The position numbers and the translations under genes were made by a program. From the NCBI GenBank assembly GCA_916720285.1, contig CAKAQP010000072.1, forward strand, positions 1 through 10,678: a stretch of 10,678 nt of DNA, given 5' to 3'. The DNA comes from an uncultured Lachnoanaerobaculum sp. Lineage in GTDB: Bacteria; Bacillota; Clostridia; Lachnospirales; Lachnospiraceae. Positions 8,168 through 10,678 of this stretch are shown in pieces (position 1 is the first letter of the stretch; each line of letters starts with the position of its first letter). The notes below the pieces were generated by a model. It did not search any database. It saw nothing but the letters and a program-made list of their open reading frames with translations, and was not told where the DNA came from.

Positions 8168-8199
8168 GAAAGTATCTTGACTTAAAACAAGATACTTTC
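8168..8199 (+). promoter_or_regulatory. Perfect 12-bp hairpin without a U-tract between fucosidase and oxidoreductase genes
   Basis: GAAAGTATCTTG (8168-8179) and CAAGATACTTTC (8188-8199) are exact reverse complements around an 8-nt loop. The following bases are ACGTAAAAATGG, so it lacks the T-run of an intrinsic terminator on this strand. It lies 10 nt before the GGAGG ribosome site of the next gene. Possible roles are an operator, an mRNA-stabilising or processing stem, or a weak attenuator. A TTGACT at 8177-8182 resembles a -35 box but has no good -10 at the right distance. Confidence 0.6.
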
Positions 8200-8220
8200 A
8201 CGTAAAAATGGAGGAAAGAG

Positions 8221-9483
8221 ATGAAACAGGTAACATGTATCTTAATAGGAGCAGGATTAAGAGGTGGATATGTGTATTCTCAATATGCATTGGATCATCC
8301 AAATGAATTTAAGATAGTTGCTGTTGCAGAACCGGATCCGGATAGGAGAGAAGCATTTTCAAAAAAACATAATATTCCACAGGGAATGCAGTTTGAATCA
8401 TATAAAGAAATATTAAAAAGAGATAAAATAGCAGACTGTGCAATGATATGTACTCAGGATCGGATGCATTATGAACCGGTGGTGATGGCGCTGGAAAAAG
8501 GATACCATGTACTATGTGAAAAACCAATGTCACCCGATAAAGAGGAAATAATAAAAATGGGGATGATGGCAAAACAATATGACAGGATTTTATCGGTATG
8601 TCATGTTCTACGTTATTCCCCTTTTTTTTCTAAGATAAAATCTTTATTAGATGAAAAAAAGATAGGCCAATTAATGACAATACAGCATATTGAAGAAGTA
8701 GGATATTGGCATCATGCTCATAGTTTTGTCAGAGGAAATTGGAGAAACGAAAAAGAGTCAAGTCCAATGATTTTGCAAAAATGTTGTCATGATATGGATA
8801 TTTTACTATGGCTTGCAGATAGCTCTTGTAAAAAGATAAATTCTTTTGGCAGTTTAACATATTTTTCAGAGGAAAATGCACCTAAGGGAGCTCCGGAATA
8901 TTGTATGGACGGATGCAGTCAACGCGATGAATGTCCGTTCTATGCACCAAGATTTTATTTGGAGCATTCAAAAGTGGTAGAAGACGGTCTTGTATATGCT
9001 GTTACCGATTATGTAGATTCAGAACACATACTGGATGCATTGAAGAAAGGTCCATATGGAAGATGTGTTTTTCATTCAGACAATACGGTTGTAGATCATC
9101 AGACAGTAGAAATTGAATTTGAAAATCAGGTAACAGCATCATTTTTGATGACGGCATTTACAAATCAATGTGCAAGAAGAATTCGCTTGATGGGAACAAA
9201 AGGTGAAATAAAAGGAGATATGGAAGCCGGAATAATCGAAGTTACAGAGTTTGTAAACGGTACAAATGAAGTTATAAAACTTCATGCCCCAACAAAAGGG
9301 CATAGCGGGAGTGATATGAGTATGATGAAAGATTTTGTCAGAATGGTGGGAGAAGGTAAAAAGGGAAAAACAAATGCTGATATTTCTGTGGAAAGTCACT
9401 TAATGGCTCTTGCGGCAGAGGAATCAAGAGTAAATGAAGCAGTGGTTAATTTCAAACAGTACACAAGTCCAAATGCTGAATGA
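8221..9483 (+). CDS. Gfo/Idh/MocA-family NAD(P)-dependent oxidoreductase
   Basis: Probable sugar or sugar-derivative dehydrogenase, 420 aa, cytoplasmic. The N-terminal Rossmann fold shows GAGLRGG (residues 10-16) and the acidic strand end VAVAEPDPD (E37), which favours NAD. The family motif CEKPM has K101. The second alpha/beta domain has KCCHDMDILLWL, with H190/D191 in the usual catalytic position, followed by a long sheet region. A cysteine-containing insert C228-x3-C232-x5-C238, continuing into CPFYAPRFYLE, characterises a subgroup of the family and could bind a metal or be structural. GGAGG (8210-8214) sets the ATG. The gene follows the fucosidase by 94 bp, probably in the same transcript, and is closed by a terminator. 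The substrate cannot be named from sequence. Fucose or a fucoside is a context-based guess. Confidence 0.88.
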   Translation: MKQVTCILIGAGLRGGYVYSQYALDHPNEFKIVAVAEPDPDRREAFSKKHNIPQGMQFESYKEILKRDKIADCAMICTQDRMHYEPVVMALEKGYHVLCEKPMSPDKEEIIKMGMMAKQYDRILSVCHVLRYSPFFSKIKSLLDEKKIGQLMTIQHIEEVGYWHHAHSFVRGNWRNEKESSPMILQKCCHDMDILLWLADSSCKKINSFGSLTYFSEENAPKGAPEYCMDGCSQRDECPFYAPRFYLEHSKVVEDGLVYAVTDYVDSEHILDALKKGPYGRCVFHSDNTVVDHQTVEIEFENQVTASFLMTAFTNQCARRIRLMGTKGEIKGDMEAGIIEVTEFVNGTNEVIKLHAPTKGHSGSDMSMMKDFVRMVGEGKKGKTNADISVESHLMALAAEESRVNEAVVNFKQYTSPNAE

Positions 9484-9518
9484 ATGTGGTTTATAAATGA
9501 GAATCTTCTATGATAATA

Positions 9519-9560
9519 AAGGGTGAAAATCTCTTTGATGGGATTTTCATCCTTGTTTTA
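9519..9560 (+). terminator. Intrinsic terminator ending the glycan operon
   Basis: AAGGGTGAAAATCTC (9519-9533) pairs with GGGATTTTCATCCTT (9540-9554) over a 6-nt loop. The 15-bp stem has two G-U pairs and is followed by GTTTTATATA. It sits 36 nt after the oxidoreductase stop and isolates the sugar operon from the next locus. Confidence 0.85.
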
Positions 9561-9599
9561 TATATCTGGCGGTTATCTTATGAAAATAGCTTGCGAATA

Positions 9600-9637
9600 G
9601 ATTGCACTTAGCAATCAAACGAGATATAATGAAGAAA
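9600..9637 (+). promoter_or_regulatory. Promoter with overlapping inverted repeat for the antitoxin-like/primase operon
   Basis: A consensus -10 box, TATAAT (9625-9630), is preceded at 17 bp by TTGCAC (9602-9607), a partial -35. The inverted repeat GATTGC-actta-GCAATC (9600-9616) overlaps the -35 and the spacer. This is where a ribbon-helix-helix antitoxin would sit if the operon is autoregulated, as in RelB/DinJ systems. Transcription would start near 9637, leaving a very short leader before AGGAGG at 9641-9646. Confidence 0.65.
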
Positions 9638-9654
9638 AATAGGAGGTGATATTT

Positions 9655-9966
9655 ATGGCAAGAACAGCAAATGTATTTGCACGTGTAGAGCCTGAAGTAA
9701 AAGAACAGGCGGAGCAGGTGCTTGATAGGCTTGGTATCCCGATGTCCAATGCAGTAGGAATGTTTCTGAGGCAGATTGTATTACAGAGAGGGATTCCCTT
9801 TGAAATGAAACTTCCGGATTATGAAGAGCCGGTTGCATATGGCTCTCTTACAAAAGAACAGTTTAATACAGAAATAGAGAAAGGCATGGAAGATATTAAG
9901 GCCGGCAGGGTATATTCGGCAGATGAGGTTGAAGCGGAAATCAAACGGGAATTTGGTAAGAGATGA
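9655..9966 (+). CDS. RelB/DinJ-family antitoxin-like protein
   Basis: Small protein, 103 aa, with the N-terminal ribbon-helix-helix fold of RelB/DinJ antitoxins. MARTANVFARVEPEVKEQAE is the DNA-binding strand and first helix, then LDRLGIPMSNAVGMFLRQI, then RGIPFEMKLP. The C-terminal half (EKGMEDIKAGRVYSADEVEA, ending REFGKR) is the charged tail that in the family wraps a toxin. The start is ATG 9655 because the in-frame GTG at 9646 lies inside the ribosome site AGGAGGTGAT. Normally such a gene is followed at once by a RelE/YafQ-type mRNase toxin. Here none is seen on either strand, and instead the stop overlaps by ATGA the start of a primase-helicase-type gene. Family knowledge predicts DNA binding and autoregulation at the repeat upstream. 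A role as a regulator or partner of the downstream protein is inference. Confidence 0.88.
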   Translation: MARTANVFARVEPEVKEQAEQVLDRLGIPMSNAVGMFLRQIVLQRGIPFEMKLPDYEEPVAYGSLTKEQFNTEIEKGMEDIKAGRVYSADEVEAEIKREFGKR

Positions 9967-10678
9967 GTATTGAAGCGGAAAACCTTGACTCACTTCGTAA
10001 ACTGGTAAGAGAGTTGCAAGCAGAAAATACTTTGTTAAAGAAAAAATTAAAGAAAGCCAATATAACATATCCGGAAAGTTGTATATTTGAAGAAAAGATA
10101 GAAAATACGTCTGAGTTTGATCCGGATCAAGGCGAAAGAATTATCAGAAAGTATATTACTGAAGAAATGGCAAATAGGTACTTTGCAATGTTCTGGGGGA
10201 GAACAGATGTGTATGCAAAGAGAGGGAAAAACGGTGGATATTTTCCTCAATGTAATAACCGCTGGAATGATAGACTTTGTCCCAAACAGCAAGGTGAGAA
10301 AATACATTGTGAAGATTGTAAGAACACAAGCTGGACTAAACTTACTGCTAAAAAAATAGTGGAGCACTTGTTAGGATATAAAGATGACGGTTCGGATGTT
10401 ATAGGAGTATATCCATTATTACCGGATGGTACATGCAGGTTTATAGTATTTGACTTTGATAATCATGATAAGGGTGCAGAAGAAACAGATTTTGCAAATG
10501 TGACTAAAGACTGGCATAAAGAGGTGAAAGCTTTGCGTCTTATTTGTGAAAAAAATGGAATCACTCCACTGGTAGAACGTTCAAGATCGGGACAGGGAGC
10601 ACATGTGTGGATATTTTTTAAAAAGCCTATTCCTGCTTCCTTAGCACGCAACTTCGGTTACCTTTTGTTGGATAGAGG
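9963..10678 (+). CDS. TOTE-type conflict-system primase(-helicase) N-terminus, cut by window edge
   Basis: The frame is open from ATG 9963 to the window end, 238 full codons. It overlaps the antitoxin-like gene by 4 nt (ATGA), so it is translationally coupled. Residues 5-32 form a leucine/charged coiled coil (LRKLVRELQAENTLLKKKLK). A segment FWGRTDVYAKRG leads into a cysteine cluster C97, C106, C116, C119, probably a zinc ribbon. Then comes an archaeo-eukaryotic primase core: IGVYPLLPDGTCRFIVFDFD with metal-binding D164/D166 and an sxH-like motif SRSGQGAHVWIFF with H214. The third catalytic acid should lie beyond the edge. This order matches the long Firmicute and other bacterial proteins annotated as DEAD/DEAH helicases with a TOTE conflict system primase domain. 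The superfamily II helicase part, and possibly a nuclease, would be downstream, outside the window. Confidence is high for an AEP primase of this family. Function as defence is predicted for the family, not shown here. Confidence 0.85.
   Translation, partial: MSIEAENLDSLRKLVRELQAENTLLKKKLKKANITYPESCIFEEKIENTSEFDPDQGERIIRKYITEEMANRYFAMFWGRTDVYAKRGKNGGYFPQCNNRWNDRLCPKQQGEKIHCEDCKNTSWTKLTAKKIVEHLLGYKDDGSDVIGVYPLLPDGTCRFIVFDFDNHDKGAEETDFANVTKDWHKEVKALRLICEKNGITPLVERSRSGQGAHVWIFFKKPIPASLARNFGYLLLDR

Noticed and set aside
8177..8205. Promoter from TTGACT for the oxidoreductase gene
   Set aside because: At 16-18 bp spacing the -10 would be CACGTA, ACGTAA or CGTAAA, none a fair match, and transcription would start at the ribosome site.
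9646..9648. GTG as the start of the antitoxin-like gene
   Set aside because: It is part of the ribosome site AGGAGGTGAT. The ATG at 9655 is correctly spaced and begins the conserved MARTANV N-terminus.
10047..10367. Reverse-strand 106-codon and forward 80-codon open frames within the primase region, considered as a possible missing toxin
   Set aside because: Neither resembles RelE/YafQ. Both overlap the conserved AEP and Cys-cluster coding frame, so they are shadows.

Overview
The window is AT-rich, densely packed and codes almost entirely on the + strand. It has AGGAGG-type ribosome sites, TTG starts, lipoprotein binding proteins, YesMN-type signalling and sugar importer permeases with no dedicated ATPase. 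Together these suggest a low-GC Firmicute (Bacillota), most likely a gut Lachnospiraceae-like Clostridia. That placement is inference from gene style, not from a marker gene.

Positions 1-3407 hold a sensing operon whose genes overlap: a YesM-type sensor histidine kinase (5' end cut by the window), a short YesN/AraC-type response regulator, and a lipoprotein solute-binding protein. It closes with a strong intrinsic terminator. Positions 3584-8126 hold a carbohydrate-uptake operon: a second lipoprotein solute-binding protein, an internal terminator-like hairpin with a GCAA tetraloop, two MalF/MalG-type permeases, and a cytoplasmic GH29 alpha-L-fucosidase. After a 94-bp gap with a perfect 12-bp hairpin comes a Gfo/Idh/MocA-type oxidoreductase (8221-9483) and then a terminator. 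The likely logic is that the two-component system senses a fucosylated glycan, perhaps through its own binding protein, and activates the importer. The importer brings the oligosaccharide in, the fucosidase removes fucose, and the oxidoreductase works on the released sugar or a related one. A housekeeping MsmX/MsmK-type ATPase elsewhere would power the importer.

Positions 9560-10678 begin a separate locus with its own promoter and inverted repeat. It contains a RelB/DinJ-family antitoxin-like gene overlapping by ATGA (4 nt) a gene that runs off the right edge. No RelE/YafQ toxin follows. The second gene has an N-terminal coiled coil, a four-cysteine zinc-ribbon-like segment and archaeo-eukaryotic primase (AEP) motifs (DFD and SGQGAH). 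I recognise it as the N-terminus of the primase-helicase protein of the family called TOTE conflict systems. Translational coupling of an antitoxin-family protein to a TOTE-type primase is the most interesting thing in the window.
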